Below, piece after piece: positions 35,729 to 45,372 of a stretch of DNA of 64,000 nt (position 1 is its first letter; every line of letters starts with the position of its first letter). Both the position numbers and the translations under genes were made by a program. The notes under the pieces were generated by a model. It had not been told where the DNA came from. It saw only the letters and a list, made by a program, of their open reading frames with translations, and did not search any database. Source of the DNA: Flavobacterium sp. (GTDB lineage: Bacteria > Bacteroidota > Bacteroidia > Flavobacteriales > Flavobacteriaceae); the NCBI RefSeq assembly GCF_004211145.1, contig NZ_SEBS01000017.1, positions 1 through 64,000 of the forward strand, read 5' to 3'.

Positions 35729-38392
35729 ATGCCGGAACAAAAAAAATATCTAAAATTATCGGGTCTCGAACCCCTAATTGTCACGCCCGAAACCAACTTC
35801 ATCAACGTAGGCGAGCGCACCAACGTAACCGGTTCGCGTAAATTCCTACGCCTGATCAAAGAAGAACAATTCGACGAAGCCTTCGACATCGCGCGCGGAC
35901 AAGTCGAAGGCGGCGCCCAGATCATCGACATCAACATGGACGAAGGCATGCTCGACGGCGTCGCGGCCATGACCAAATTCCTCAACCTGATCGCGTCGGA
36001 ACCCGATATTTCGCGCGTTCCCGTCATGATCGATTCCTCGAAATGGGAAATCATCGAAGCCGGATTGCAAGTCGCGCAGGGAAAAAGCGTCGTCAACTCG
36101 ATTTCATTAAAGGAAGGCGAAGAACTGTTCATTCATCACGCCAAACTCGTCAAACGCTACGGAGCGGCCGTGATCGTGATGGCGTTCGATGAAGTCGGTC
36201 AAGCCGATAATTACGAGCGTCGCATCGAAATCTGCAAAAGATCGTACGATATTTTGGTCGACAAAGTCGGGTTTCCGGCTGAAGACATCATTTTCGACCC
36301 GAACATTTTTCCGGTCGCCACTGGAATGGACGAGCACAAACTCAACGCGCTCGACTTCTTTCGGGCAACGAAATGGATACGTGAAAACCTTCCGTACACG
36401 AATATTTCGGGCGGCGTGAGCAACGTCTCGTTCTCGTTTAGAGGCAACGACAAAGTGCGCGAAGCCATGCACTCGGCGTTTTTGTACCACGCGATCCAAC
36501 ACGGCATGACGATGGGAATCGTGAATCCCGAAATGCTCGAAGTCTATGACGAAATCCCCAAAGACCTGCTCGAAGCGGTCGAAGACGTTCTCTTGAACCG
36601 ACGCGAAGACGCCACCGAAAGACTATTGGATTTGGCCGAAAGTTTCAAAGGCCACGTCAAAAACGACGAAAAAGCGATCCAGGAATGGCGTTCGGGAACG
36701 GTCCAGGAACGGTTGACACACGCTTTGGTAAAAGGAATCGACGAATTTATTGAGATCGATGTCGAGGACGCGCGCCAACAATCGGCGAAACCGATACACG
36801 TGATCGAACAGAATTTAATGGCTGGAATGAACGTCGTGGGCGACCTGTTCGGAAGCGGGAAAATGTTCTTGCCACAGGTCGTAAAATCGGCTCGTGTCAT
36901 GAAAAAAGCGGTCGCGTATCTTTTACCTTATATAGAAGCCGAAAAAGACGGGACATCGCAATCGGCAGGGAAAATTTTAATGGCAACGGTAAAAGGCGAC
37001 GTGCACGACATCGGGAAGAATATCGTTTCGGTCGTGCTCGGATGCAATAATTACGAGATCATCGATTTAGGAGTCATGGTTCCGCCTGAAAAAATCATCG
37101 AAGCCGCCATCCGTGAAAACGTAGATATCATCGGCCTTTCGGGATTGATCACGCCATCGCTAGACGAAATGGTCTATCTCGCCAAGGAAATGGATCGGCT
37201 TAACATAAAAATCCCAATGATGATCGGCGGAGCGACAACTTCTCGCGCGCATACGGCCGTCAAGATCGCACCGGAATATCGCGAAACCGTCGTCCATGTA
37301 AACGATGCGTCGCGTGCGGTAACCGTCGCCCAAAATTTATTGAATTCGAATAAAATTGTATACGCTTCCGAATTGAGATCGGAATACGACAAACTTCGCG
37401 ATGGTTATCTGAACCGCAGTCGCGACAAGGATTTCCTCACGATCGAACAAGCTCGTGTGAATAAATTGAAACTTGATTTCTCGCCCGTGAAACCAAATTT
37501 CATCGGCACCAAAACCGTCGAAGTCGAACTTTCGGAACTCGTTCCCTACATCGACTGGACGCCGTTTTTCAGGACTTGGGAATTGCACGGGAAATATCCG
37601 GCGATTTTGACCGATGACGTTGTAGGCGAAGAAGCGACGTCGTTGTTTGCAGACGCGAGAAAAATGCTCGATCAGATCGTGTCTGAAAAACGATTGTCGG
37701 CTAAAGGAATTTTCGGGATTTATCCTGCGAACACAGTCAATGATGACGATATCCAAATTTCGGATGAAAACGGGAACGACCTCGTGAAATTCCTAACGCT
37801 GCGCCAACAGAACCAAAAAACAAAAGGCGCGAAAAATATCGCGTTGAGTGATTTCATCGCGCCAAAAGACGAACACGTCACCGATTACATGGGCGCGTTT
37901 TGCGTCACGACCGGTTTCGGAGTCGACGAATGGGCCGCCGAATTCGAGAAAGATCTCGACGACTACAATTCGATCATGGTAAAAGCGCTCGCCGACCGTT
38001 TGGCCGAAGCGTTTGCCGAATATCTGCACGAAAAAGTCCGCAAGGAAATCTGGGGTTATGACGCCGATGAAACCTTGTCGAACGAGGAATTGATTTCTGA
38101 AAAATACAAAGGAATCCGTCCCGCACCGGGTTATCCGGCTTGTCCCGACCATCTCGAAAAACCGACGATCTGGAAATTGCTTGACGTCGAAAATCAAATC
38201 GGCGTAACCTTGACCGAAAGCATGGCGATGTGGCCGGCTTCGTCGGTTTCAGGTTATTATTTCGCGCATCCGGAAAGTAAGTATTTCGGACTCGGAAAAA
38301 TTAAGGAAGATCAAGTCACCGATTACGCCAAACGCCGTGGGGTTTCGTTTGAGGTCGCCGCGAAATGGCTGAATCCGAATATCGCCGATTAA
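35729..38392 (+). CDS. metH: methionine synthase, pterin-, cobalamin- and SAM-binding domains
   Basis: The 887-residue protein carries the rest of MetH. Residues about 12-275 are the pterin-binding barrel ([53 protein letters not shown]). About 315-400 is the cobalamin cap. About 410-560 is the B12 domain with the axial-ligand motif DVHDIGKN (His426), [13 protein letters not shown] and [14 protein letters not shown]. About 580-887 is the reactivation domain with [12 protein letters not shown] and [20 protein letters not shown]. It moves the methyl group of 5-methyl-tetrahydrofolate via cobalamin to homocysteine held by the upstream protein. metF follows after 73 bases. Confidence 0.95.
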   Translation: MPEQKKYLKLSGLEPLIVTPETNFINVGERTNVTGSRKFLRLIKEEQFDEAFDIARGQVEGGAQIIDINMDEGMLDGVAAMTKFLNLIASEPDISRVPVMIDSSKWEIIEAGLQVAQGKSVVNSISLKEGEELFIHHAKLVKRYGAAVIVMAFDEVGQADNYERRIEICKRSYDILVDKVGFPAEDIIFDPNIFPVATGMDEHKLNALDFFRATKWIRENLPYTNISGGVSNVSFSFRGNDKVREAMHSAFLYHAIQHGMTMGIVNPEMLEVYDEIPKDLLEAVEDVLLNRREDATERLLDLAESFKGHVKNDEKAIQEWRSGTVQERLTHALVKGIDEFIEIDVEDARQQSAKPIHVIEQNLMAGMNVVGDLFGSGKMFLPQVVKSARVMKKAVAYLLPYIEAEKDGTSQSAGKILMATVKGDVHDIGKNIVSVVLGCNNYEIIDLGVMVPPEKIIEAAIRENVDIIGLSGLITPSLDEMVYLAKEMDRLNIKIPMMIGGATTSRAHTAVKIAPEYRETVVHVNDASRAVTVAQNLLNSNKIVYASELRSEYDKLRDGYLNRSRDKDFLTIEQARVNKLKLDFSPVKPNFIGTKTVEVELSELVPYIDWTPFFRTWELHGKYPAILTDDVVGEEATSLFADARKMLDQIVSEKRLSAKGIFGIYPANTVNDDDIQISDENGNDLVKFLTLRQQNQKTKGAKNIALSDFIAPKDEHVTDYMGAFCVTTGFGVDEWAAEFEKDLDDYNSIMVKALADRLAEAFAEYLHEKVRKEIWGYDADETLSNEELISEKYKGIRPAPGYPACPDHLEKPTIWKLLDVENQIGVTLTESMAMWPASSVSGYYFAHPESKYFGLGKIKEDQVTDYAKRRGVSFEVAAKWLNPNIAD

Positions 38393-38465
38393 ATTGTTTA
38401 GGGTTTAGAGTTTCGGGTTAACCGCAATCAACTCTAAACTCGAAATTCTAAACAAAAATTAAAAC

Positions 38466-39422
38466 ATGAAAGTAACCGAAACCATACAAAACGCCCAAGG
38501 CAAAACCCTTTTCTCCTTCGAAATTTTGCCACCATTGAAAGGCCAGAACATACAATCGATTTTCGACGGCATCGATCCGCTGATGGAATTCAACCCGCCG
38601 TTCATCGACGTCACGTACCATCGCGAGGAATACGAATTCAAGGAACTCGAAAATGGTCTGCTGCAAAAGAAAGTTGTCAAGAAACGCCCGGGAACGGTTG
38701 GGATTTGCGCTGCGATCCAAAACCGTTATCAGGTCGACGCCGTGCCACACGTGCTTTGCGGCGGTTTTACGAAAGAAGATACTGAGAATTTGTTGATCGA
38801 TTTGGACTTCCTCGGCATCCAAAACGTCGTTGCCTTGAGAGGCGATGCGATCAAATCCGAAATTTATTTCCGACCTGAAAACGAAGGACACAATTACGCG
38901 ACCGAACTCGTTTCCCAGATCTCAAATCTCAATAACGGAATTTACCTCGACAGCGAACTCAAGAACGTGAACACGACGAATTTCTGCATCGGTGTCGCGG
39001 GTTATCCTGAGAAACACATGGAAGCACCGAGTCTGGATTCGGACATTTATTATCTGAAACAAAAAATCAAGAATGGCGCCGACTACATCGTGACGCAAAT
39101 GTTCTTCGACAACAAAAAGTTCTTCCATTTCGTCGAAAAGTGCCGCGCGAACGGTATCACGGTTCCGATCATTCCGGGACTGAAACCGATCTCGACCAAG
39201 AAACAACTCAACCAAATCCCGCATCGCTTCAGCGTCGATTTGCCCGACGACCTGATCATGGCCGTCGTCAAAGCCAAAGACAACGACGCGATCAAACAAA
39301 TCGGCATCGAATGGTGCATCGAGCAAAGCAAGGAACTCGTGAAAGCGGGAATTCCGGTGTTGCATTATTATTCGATGGGGAAGGCGGAGAATATTAAGTC
39401 GATCGCGAAGGAAATTTTTTAG
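38466..39422 (+). CDS. metF: methylenetetrahydrofolate reductase
   Basis: The 318-residue TIM-barrel flavoprotein starts MKVTETIQNAQGKTLFSFEILPPLKGQN, with the catalytic-site Glu in FSFEILPP. Family motifs are DVTYHRE, PHVLCGGFTKED, NVVALRGDA, the FAD region GVAGYPEKHMEAPS, and YIVTQMFFDNKKFFHFVEKCRANGITVPIIPGLKPI. It reduces 5,10-methylene-THF to 5-methyl-THF, the methyl donor used by the adjacent MetH. It is last in the metH-metF unit; the 73-base gap holds a ctctaaact/gtttagagt inverted word pair. Confidence 0.96.
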   Translation: MKVTETIQNAQGKTLFSFEILPPLKGQNIQSIFDGIDPLMEFNPPFIDVTYHREEYEFKELENGLLQKKVVKKRPGTVGICAAIQNRYQVDAVPHVLCGGFTKEDTENLLIDLDFLGIQNVVALRGDAIKSEIYFRPENEGHNYATELVSQISNLNNGIYLDSELKNVNTTNFCIGVAGYPEKHMEAPSLDSDIYYLKQKIKNGADYIVTQMFFDNKKFFHFVEKCRANGITVPIIPGLKPISTKKQLNQIPHRFSVDLPDDLIMAVVKAKDNDAIKQIGIEWCIEQSKELVKAGIPVLHYYSMGKAENIKSIAKEIF

Positions 39423-39456
39423 CGCGAAACAAAATTCGCACCTTGCACAAAAAAAG

Positions 39457-41151
39457 ATGTTGAGGAAAATCGCTATCATTTCGTTCGCAATTTCGATTTT
39501 GGGAATGATTTCGCAATTGCTGCCGCAGTCGGCGATCCGATATTCGGGCTGGATGAATTTGGTGTATGTTGATTCGTTGAAATCGGGCATTACGTTCGGG
39601 TTCAACGTATATCAATTTGGTTTGTATTTGTTTTTCTTCTTCGGCAGCTTGATTTTTTGGCGCACGAATTTTCGGGAATCGCGCATCGTCAAGTTTATGT
39701 TTTCGATGATGGTGTTTTCGAAAATTTTGGGTTTCCTGTCAATCATAATCAGCATTTCGTCATTTGGTGCTGTCGGTATTGCGAATCCGATATTCGTAAT
39801 TTCGATGCTGGTTACGCTTGGGTTGACATTTATGTCGTTCGTCTTCCTGAAAGCATTGCAGGAAAATCAGCAGGCTTCGTTTGTTGAAAATCAGTATGAA
39901 ACATCGTCGGTCAAGATCTATGACGACGCATCGCGCGGCAAACGTTTGCTGAATTACATCGTCGACATTTTATTGATTGTCGCGTTCTTTTGGCCTTTGT
40001 TCGAATTGCTGATAAACACGCGGTTTTTTCAAAGTATCGCGCGTAGCATGGAAGACATTTTAGGCGACCGTGTCAGCGTTTGGATCTTGTATTTTATTTG
40101 TAGTCTTTCTTACTATTTATTTTTCGAGGGAATTTTCGGCGCAACACCGGGCAAATTGTTGTCAAATACGATAGTCACCATCGACGACGGCGAAAAACCG
40201 CAATTCTCAAACATCTTCACGCGCACACTTTCACGTTTCGTACCGTTTGAAGCATTTTCGTTCCTAATGAATGCCAACTGGCACGATCGCTGGTCGCAAA
40301 CGCAAGTAACAAGATTGGAATCGACGGGCTTTAAAACGAGAAATTATTGGTTTGCATTTTTAGGAACGATTGCCATTTGCATATTTGGAGTGTTTGCGTA
40401 CAACGCCGTCGAAAAGAACATTTCGTTAGTAGAATTTGAACGGGAACAGCACGCGCAACAAGATGAATTCAATGAACGGCTGAACAATCTCGATACAAAT
40501 AATTTGATCCGACTATACGATTTGAATTACGGTCCCGAAATTGTCCTGAAAGTCGAAAAAGTCAACGGTGCAACGGTAACGGCTACGATGATCGAGGAAA
40601 TTCCGACCGATTCAGTGGACCGCAATATCCCGCAGGATGCGTATCGTCTCGAACAATATTACCGACTGCACAAAAGCAAATTCAAACAAATTCAAATTCA
40701 AATAAGCGCGCTGAAAAGAGGCGTGCTTGCTGAAGACGATCGTACGTCAAAAGGATTCGCAGTTCCGCAAAAAACGTCGAACTATCGAATCGCCAAATTT
40801 TTTGATCTGTATAAACCCGATTTAAATATTGCCAGTACCGACATTGCAATCGATCCCGAAGGCAAGCAAAGCAACGACGCGCATTATTTACGCCTCACCA
40901 ACAGTGCTTGGACGGCGCGACTGATCGACGTTAAAAGCGACGACGACGATGCGAAATGGTCGTTGGGTTACGGCCAGTTACCAATGCCGATCTCAAGAAA
41001 CTCGGCCCAACTTGTCATCATGGGAAAAGGCGACGTGCTCGACGCGTTTGAAGTCGAACTCACGTTCAAAGACACGTTGGAACGCACGAGCCGCTACAAA
41101 TTATCGCGCGAAAGCAATGTTTCTCAAGTCGTGATTTCGCCGATCAAATAA
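39457..41151 (+). CDS. RDD-family membrane protein with a long C-terminal domain
   Basis: The 564-residue protein starts MLRKIAIISFAISILGMISQLLPQ and has four N-terminal helices (to about 140). An RDD domain follows (about 155-285): RGKRLLNYIVDILLIVAFF, a helix with YYLFFEGIFGATPGKLLSNTIVTIDDGEKP, and FTRTLSRFVPFEAFSF. One more helix (about 305-325) precedes a soluble, mostly periplasmic or cytoplasmic part (about 330-564) with no recognised domain. RDD proteins are inner-membrane proteins; some are linked to compatible-solute or Na+ transport, but this fusion has no assigned role. It follows metF by 34 bases and may be cotranscribed. Confidence 0.8.
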   Translation: MLRKIAIISFAISILGMISQLLPQSAIRYSGWMNLVYVDSLKSGITFGFNVYQFGLYLFFFFGSLIFWRTNFRESRIVKFMFSMMVFSKILGFLSIIISISSFGAVGIANPIFVISMLVTLGLTFMSFVFLKALQENQQASFVENQYETSSVKIYDDASRGKRLLNYIVDILLIVAFFWPLFELLINTRFFQSIARSMEDILGDRVSVWILYFICSLSYYLFFEGIFGATPGKLLSNTIVTIDDGEKPQFSNIFTRTLSRFVPFEAFSFLMNANWHDRWSQTQVTRLESTGFKTRNYWFAFLGTIAICIFGVFAYNAVEKNISLVEFEREQHAQQDEFNERLNNLDTNNLIRLYDLNYGPEIVLKVEKVNGATVTATMIEEIPTDSVDRNIPQDAYRLEQYYRLHKSKFKQIQIQISALKRGVLAEDDRTSKGFAVPQKTSNYRIAKFFDLYKPDLNIASTDIAIDPEGKQSNDAHYLRLTNSAWTARLIDVKSDDDDAKWSLGYGQLPMPISRNSAQLVIMGKGDVLDAFEVELTFKDTLERTSRYKLSRESNVSQVVISPIK

Positions 41152-41249
41152 TGTTTCGATAGTTCCGATTTGACCGAGTCGCCGACTTTCACGCATCAGC
41201 ATCTTGCACTTCAGCACTTCTCTACTATATTTGCCCTTTCCGAAATCAA

Positions 41250-42350
41250 ATGCGTCAATTTTTCCGTATCGTTATTTTACTGCTCTGCGCGAGTTCATTC
41301 GCCCAGGAAGCGCCTGAAACGACCAACATCGAAGTTTCGTATTTCCGCGGAAACATCTACAAACACACCGACGACATCACGCATTTGATCACCGGCCATC
41401 CTGAAGGCGTGCTGATTTCGTTCAACCGCCAGACTTTCGGCGAAAAGGAATGGCAACAGGCCTACAATTATCCTGATTACGGGATGTCGCTGCAATACCA
41501 GGATTTCAAGAACGAATATTTGGGCGAGGCATACGCGATCGGGTTGCACTACAATTTTTACTTTTTGAATCGACATTTACAGTTCCGGATTTCGCAAGGC
41601 GTCGGTTTTGCCACGAATCCGTACGACAAGGAAACGAATTTCAAAAACAACGCGTTCGGTTCTCGCCTCATGAGCAGCAATCTGTTCATGCTCAATTTCA
41701 AGAAGGAAAATCTCGTCGGGCGTTTCGGGGCTCAGGCCGGAATGATGTTCACGCATTTCTCGAACGGACGCATCAAGTCGCCCAACAGCGGCATAAATAC
41801 GTATGCGGTGAACGTCGGGGTGAATTACAACATCGACGAGAAACAGCCCAAATATATCCGAAACGATTCCATCGACAACAAATCCTTCCGCGAGCCATTG
41901 CGCTACAGTTTGTATTTCCGATCGGGCGTAAGCGAAAGTCCGATCACGGGCAGCGGACAATATCCGTTTTACCATATCGGTTTGGCCGTCGACAAACGCC
42001 TCGGACGCAAAAGCGCGCTGCAATTGGGTGCCGACGTCTTCTTCTCGAAATACCTGAAAGAGTTTATCCGATATTCGTCGGTCGCCTATCCCGATCGTCC
42101 GTATCTGGATCCCGATACCGATTACAAGCGCGTAGGTGTTTTCGTCGGACATGAATTGTTTATCAACCGATTGTCGGTCGAGGCGCAACTCGGCTATTAC
42201 GTCTACAAACCTTTCGATTACGAAATCGACTTGTACCAAAGGCTTGGCGCGAAATATTACGTCAGCAAAAACATATTTGGCGGCATAGCCCTAAAAGCGC
42301 ACGGCGGCAGGGCAGAAGCGATAGAAGTCGGAATTGGAATTCGCATTTGA
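41250..42350 (+). CDS. PagL-like lipid A 3-O-deacylase / acyloxyacyl hydrolase
   Basis: The 366-residue protein has a signal peptide (MRQFFRIVILLLCASSFAQ) and alternating amphipathic strands of a small outer-membrane barrel. FTHFSNGRIKSPNSGINTYAVNVG (about 167-190) resembles the PagL active-site motif HxSN...N.G, with His169 and Ser171 as the candidate catalytic pair. Such enzymes remove an acyl chain from lipid A. It is longer than Pseudomonas PagL, with extra N- and C-terminal strands, as in Bacteroidetes homologues. The next gene, a lipoprotein, starts two bases after its stop (tgacatg), so they are cotranscribed. Confidence 0.83.
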   Translation: MRQFFRIVILLLCASSFAQEAPETTNIEVSYFRGNIYKHTDDITHLITGHPEGVLISFNRQTFGEKEWQQAYNYPDYGMSLQYQDFKNEYLGEAYAIGLHYNFYFLNRHLQFRISQGVGFATNPYDKETNFKNNAFGSRLMSSNLFMLNFKKENLVGRFGAQAGMMFTHFSNGRIKSPNSGINTYAVNVGVNYNIDEKQPKYIRNDSIDNKSFREPLRYSLYFRSGVSESPITGSGQYPFYHIGLAVDKRLGRKSALQLGADVFFSKYLKEFIRYSSVAYPDRPYLDPDTDYKRVGVFVGHELFINRLSVEAQLGYYVYKPFDYEIDLYQRLGAKYYVSKNIFGGIALKAHGGRAEAIEVGIGIRI

Positions 42351-42351
42351 C

Positions 42352-43092
42352 ATGAAAAAAATAGTTCTTTTACTGGTTTTGATTCTTGCTGCGAGTTGCG
42401 GTGTGAACGACAATTGCATAAAAAGTACGGGCAAGGTCGTGACCAAACCGATCGACGTTTCACAAACTCCATTCACGAAAATTTCAGTGTTCCCGGGCAT
42501 CGCGCTTGTCGTGAAACAGGGCGACGACTATGCGATGAGCATTCAATCGGGTGAAAATATAATCGACGACGTGAGCTTTAAAGTCCAGGACGGAATGTTG
42601 ACATTGAAAGACGATTCGGGATGTAATTTAGTGCGTGCATACGGACAGACAAAAGTGTTCATCACGGCGCCGAACCTCGAGGAAATCTACTCGAACACTG
42701 AGAAAGACATCGTGTCTGACGGCGTGTTGACGTTTCCAACGTTGCGATTGTTCTCGATGGATTTCTTTGACGGCGTCGGGACGGGCGATTTTCACATCGC
42801 GGTCAACAACGGCCAGCTGGTCATTGAAAGCAACCACGTCGCGGCCTTTTACATAACGGGTCAAACGGATCAGCTGCTGCTCAATTTCTACGACGGCATC
42901 GGGCGTTTTGAAGGAGCCGATTTCCTCGCCGACGAGATCAAGGTCTTCCACCGCGGGTCAAACGACATGATCGTGCATCCGACGCAGACGATCTCGGGAA
43001 ATATTTACAGCACGGGCAACATCATCTGCAAGTCGCAGCCAGCAAATGTTGACGTGGTCGAACATTGGTCGGGAAGATTGATTTTTGAATAA
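42352..43092 (+). CDS. head-GIN domain (DUF2807) lipoprotein
   Basis: The 246-residue protein starts MKKIVLLLVLILAASCGVNDN, with a lipobox (LAASC) placing the lipidated Cys at residue 16. An in-frame ATG at 42334 overlaps the previous gene and is less likely. The body matches the putative auto-transporter adhesin head GIN family: VVTKPIDVSQTPFTKISVFPGIALVVKQGDD, repeated beta-helix strands (LVIESNHVAAFYITGQTDQLLLNFYDGIGRFEGADFLADEIKVFHRGSNDMIVHPTQTISGNI). It is a periplasmic or surface lipoprotein with unknown ligand. It is the second gene after the lipid A deacylase and convergent with gldA. Confidence 0.85.
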   Translation: MKKIVLLLVLILAASCGVNDNCIKSTGKVVTKPIDVSQTPFTKISVFPGIALVVKQGDDYAMSIQSGENIIDDVSFKVQDGMLTLKDDSGCNLVRAYGQTKVFITAPNLEEIYSNTEKDIVSDGVLTFPTLRLFSMDFFDGVGTGDFHIAVNNGQLVIESNHVAAFYITGQTDQLLLNFYDGIGRFEGADFLADEIKVFHRGSNDMIVHPTQTISGNIYSTGNIICKSQPANVDVVEHWSGRLIFE

Positions 43093-43098
43093 TCCGAA

Positions 43099-43998
43099 TT
43101 ATTTCTTCTTCGTCATCTCTCGGAACACCGATTCCAGATTTTCCTTTTTCTGGTTCAACTGCAACGTCTTCAAGCCGTTTTGTTGCGCGAAATCGAAAAT
43201 CGCCGAACGCATGTCGTTTTCAGTCGCGAACGTCAATTCCCAAATATTTCCCGAAACGTTTTTCGAATATTGAAGATTCGGGATCGTGTCTATAGTTTCT
43301 TGCGAGACAACTTTATCGAATTCCACTTCGATGATCTGTTGCGAGACTTCGGTCAGTTTCTCGATCTGTTTGTCGGTCACGATCCTGCCGTGGTCGATGA
43401 TGATCACGCGGTCACAAATCGCCTCGACTTCCTGCATGATGTGCGTGGAAAGGAAAACTGTTTTGTCTTTTCCGGCGTTTTTGATCACCGATCGGATCTC
43501 GACGAGTTGGTTCGGGTCGAGCCCGGTTGTCGGTTCATCGAGAATCAGAACGTCGGGATTGTGCAGAAGCGCGTTCGCAAGCCCGACGCGTTGTCGGTAA
43601 CCCTTTGAAAGTTGTCCTATTTTCTTGTGGCTCTCAGGCGTCAGACCCGTGAGTTCGATGACTTCCTCGACGCGCGATTTCTTCACGTTATAGACGTCGG
43701 CGTTGAAATTCAAATATTCACGAACATATAAATCGAGGTACAACGGATTGTGTTCGGGTAGATATCCGACTGATTTCTGCACCGATTTTTCATCGTCCGA
43801 AACATCGAAACCATTCACGGCCGCGCTGCCCGAATCGGCGTTTATGTAAGTGGTCAGGATTTTCATGAGCGTGGATTTTCCGGCGCCGTTCGGACCTAAA
43901 AAACCAACGATTTCGCCTTTCTTGACAGAAAAGGAAACATTGTCGAGCGCTTTTTGCGTCCCGTAACTCTTGGAAATGTTGCTGACTTCGATTGACAT
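43099..43998 (-). CDS. gldA: gliding-motility-associated ABC transporter ATP-binding subunit
   Basis: The 299-residue ATPase starts MSIEVSNISKSYGTQKALDNVSFSVKKGEI; the 22 codons before this ATG include promoter sequence and are excluded. Walker A is GPNGAGKST (35-43), the signature LSKGYRQRVGLANAL, Walker B LILDEPTTGLD, and the H-loop STHIMQEVEAICDRV. The overall sequence is very close to what I recall of Flavobacterium GldA, which with GldF and GldG forms an ABC transporter needed for gliding in F. johnsoniae. gldF and gldG are not adjacent here. It is divergent from the aromatic operon. Confidence 0.9.
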   Translation of the reverse strand: MSIEVSNISKSYGTQKALDNVSFSVKKGEIVGFLGPNGAGKSTLMKILTTYINADSGSAAVNGFDVSDDEKSVQKSVGYLPEHNPLYLDLYVREYLNFNADVYNVKKSRVEEVIELTGLTPESHKKIGQLSKGYRQRVGLANALLHNPDVLILDEPTTGLDPNQLVEIRSVIKNAGKDKTVFLSTHIMQEVEAICDRVIIIDHGRIVTDKQIEKLTEVSQQIIEVEFDKVVSQETIDTIPNLQYSKNVSGNIWELTFATENDMRSAIFDFAQQNGLKTLQLNQKKENLESVFREMTKKK

Positions 43999-44036
43999 AG
44001 AGGTTTGTTTTAATTCGGGCATCGCCGCGAGTGAAG

Positions 44037-44044
44037 CAAAAGTA
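44037..44044 (-). promoter_or_regulatory. -7 box (TACTTTTG) of gldA
   Basis: Perfect TAnnTTTG on the minus strand, 38 bases before the gldA ATG. No TTG at -33. Confidence 0.5.
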
Positions 44045-44184
44045 ACAAAATAACGCGCATTCACTTTGCAGATTGTGCTTGTATTTGCGCTTTGGTTGCG
44101 AACCTCCTAAAAATTTCAAAAAATCCCGGTTTTAGGCAATCGCGTAAATTTATTTTGCTACTTTAGCCGCAAGCAAGTATAAAA

Positions 44185-44253
44185 ATGAACAGCAACTGGT
44201 TTTATTTTAGCAATTCTTATTATTTCCGCAAGGGAACCGGGATTGTTGTATAG
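44185..44253 (+). CDS. aromatic leader peptide (Trp/Phe/Tyr) upstream of pheA
   Basis: A 22-codon frame begins ATG at 44185 and reads NSNWFYFSNSYYFRKG after Met: Trp at codon 5, Phe at 6, 8 and 14, Tyr at 7, 12 and 13, so 7 of 22 residues are aromatic. It ends TAG 37 bases before a strong terminator. CGGGATT (44238-44244, codons 18-20) lies 11 bases past the last Phe codon and pairs perfectly (7 bp) with AATCCCG of the left terminator arm (44291-44297). A ribosome stalled on the aromatic codons leaves this arm free, while one reaching the stop covers it. Downstream is pheA. Confidence 0.82.
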   Translation: MNSNWFYFSNSYYFRKGTGIVV

Positions 44254-44290
44254 TTGCTCTAGTTGATTATTAATTCAAGAAAACGATACG

Positions 44291-44320
44291 AATCCCGACT
44301 CCAAGTCGGGATTTTTTTTT
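44291..44320 (+). terminator. attenuator terminator of the aromatic operon
   Basis: AATCCCGACT (44291-44300) pairs perfectly over 10 bp with AGTCGGGATT (44304-44313), loop of three, then T-run to 44320. It lies between the leader peptide and pheA. Confidence 0.93.
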
Positions 44321-44342
44321 GGCTCTAAAAAGAGTTTTACAA

Positions 44343-45173
44343 ATGGAAACAGATTTAACAATAGCGATTCAGGGTATCAAAGGTTCGTTCCACCATCAGG
44401 TTGCGGGCGAATACTTTGGGCAAAGTGCGCTCGACGAATGCATGTCGTTCGAATCGTTGGTGCGTTCGTTAAAAGAAAACCGCGCCCATAAAGGCGTGAT
44501 GGCGCTCGAGAATTCGATTGCGGGTTCGATAATCCCGAATTACGCGTTGATCGATAAGAATGATTTGCACATTATCGGAGAACATTACTTGAACATTCAC
44601 ATGAATTTGATGGCGCTTCCGGGGCAGAAAATCGAGGAAATCACTGAGGTACATTCGCATCCGATCGCGTTGTTGCAATGCGGGGTTTTCTTTGCGCAAT
44701 ATCCGCACATCAAGTTGGTTGAAAGCGGCGACACGGCCGAGACCGCAGAACGCATCAAGAAAAACAACCTCAAGGGAATCGCGGCAGTCGCGGCTCCGAT
44801 TGCGGCCTCGATGTACGATCTCGAAATCCTCGCACCCGGAATCCACACCGTCAAAAGCAACATGACGCGTTTCGTGATCGTGAAGACGCAGAATAAGGTA
44901 ATCCCGAAAGAGGAAATCAACAAGGCTTCGATCAAATTCGAGCTCGACGATACGCCCGGAGCTTTGGCGTCGGTGCTCAATATGATGACGAGTTCGAAGT
45001 TAAACTTGACGAAAATCCAATCGATGCCGATCATAGAAACGCCTTTCCAGTATTCGTTTTTCGTCGATGTCGTATTCGAAAAGTATAAACATTATGAGAA
45101 AGCGAAAAAGATTTTGGAATTGATGACGACGCATTTCAAAGTGCTTGGCGAGTACAAGGCTGGCATTCGATGA
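44343..45173 (+). CDS. pheA: prephenate dehydratase
   Basis: The 276-residue protein starts METDLTIAIQGIKGSFHHQVAGEYFG; an upstream in-frame start would lie in the terminator T-run. The catalytic domain (1-180) shows GVMALENSIAGSIIPNYALI, the catalytic-type TRFVIV and NNLKGIAAVAAPIAASMYDLEIL. The ACT domain (about 195-275; ASIKFELDDTPGALASVLNMM, LNLTKIQSMPI) is the usual Phe feedback site. It converts prephenate to phenylpyruvate in the cytoplasm. There is no fused chorismate mutase; that domain is in the DAHP synthase two genes on. It is first in the operon and controlled by the attenuator at 44185-44320. Confidence 0.94.
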   Translation: METDLTIAIQGIKGSFHHQVAGEYFGQSALDECMSFESLVRSLKENRAHKGVMALENSIAGSIIPNYALIDKNDLHIIGEHYLNIHMNLMALPGQKIEEITEVHSHPIALLQCGVFFAQYPHIKLVESGDTAETAERIKKNNLKGIAAVAAPIAASMYDLEILAPGIHTVKSNMTRFVIVKTQNKVIPKEEINKASIKFELDDTPGALASVLNMMTSSKLNLTKIQSMPIIETPFQYSFFVDVVFEKYKHYEKAKKILELMTTHFKVLGEYKAGIR

Positions 45174-45239
45174 CGATATGACTTCAAAGTTCGAAATCCA
45201 TTGATTTATTGGACATTCAAAGAAGACAAGCATGACCTA

Positions 45240-45365
45240 TAGCGTCATTTACAAAAAAAACCAAAACTTCGTGCCTTCGTGCCTTCGTGGCAAAAAAAGT
45301 AGCGAACTACGAACGCCGAATACCGAATAACGAACGCCGAACAACGAATAACGAACACCAATAGT
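45240..45365. repeat. short-word repeat gap between pheA and the aminotransferase
   Basis: Contains cttcgtgccttcgtgccttcgtggcaaaa (the same block as the 2 kb array) followed by cgaacgccgaataccgaataacgaa words. No gene. Confidence 0.7.
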
Positions 45366-45372
45366 TCAAAGA

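Noticed and set aside
34379..38392. Frameshift or sequencing break in metH
   Set aside because: The two parts have normal stop and start signals, complete domain boundaries and a 348-base gap; split MetH is known in the phylum.
44122..44130. AATCCCGG upstream of the aromatic leader as a further pairing arm
   Set aside because: It complements 44237-44244 but probably lies upstream of the transcription start, so it would not be in the RNA.
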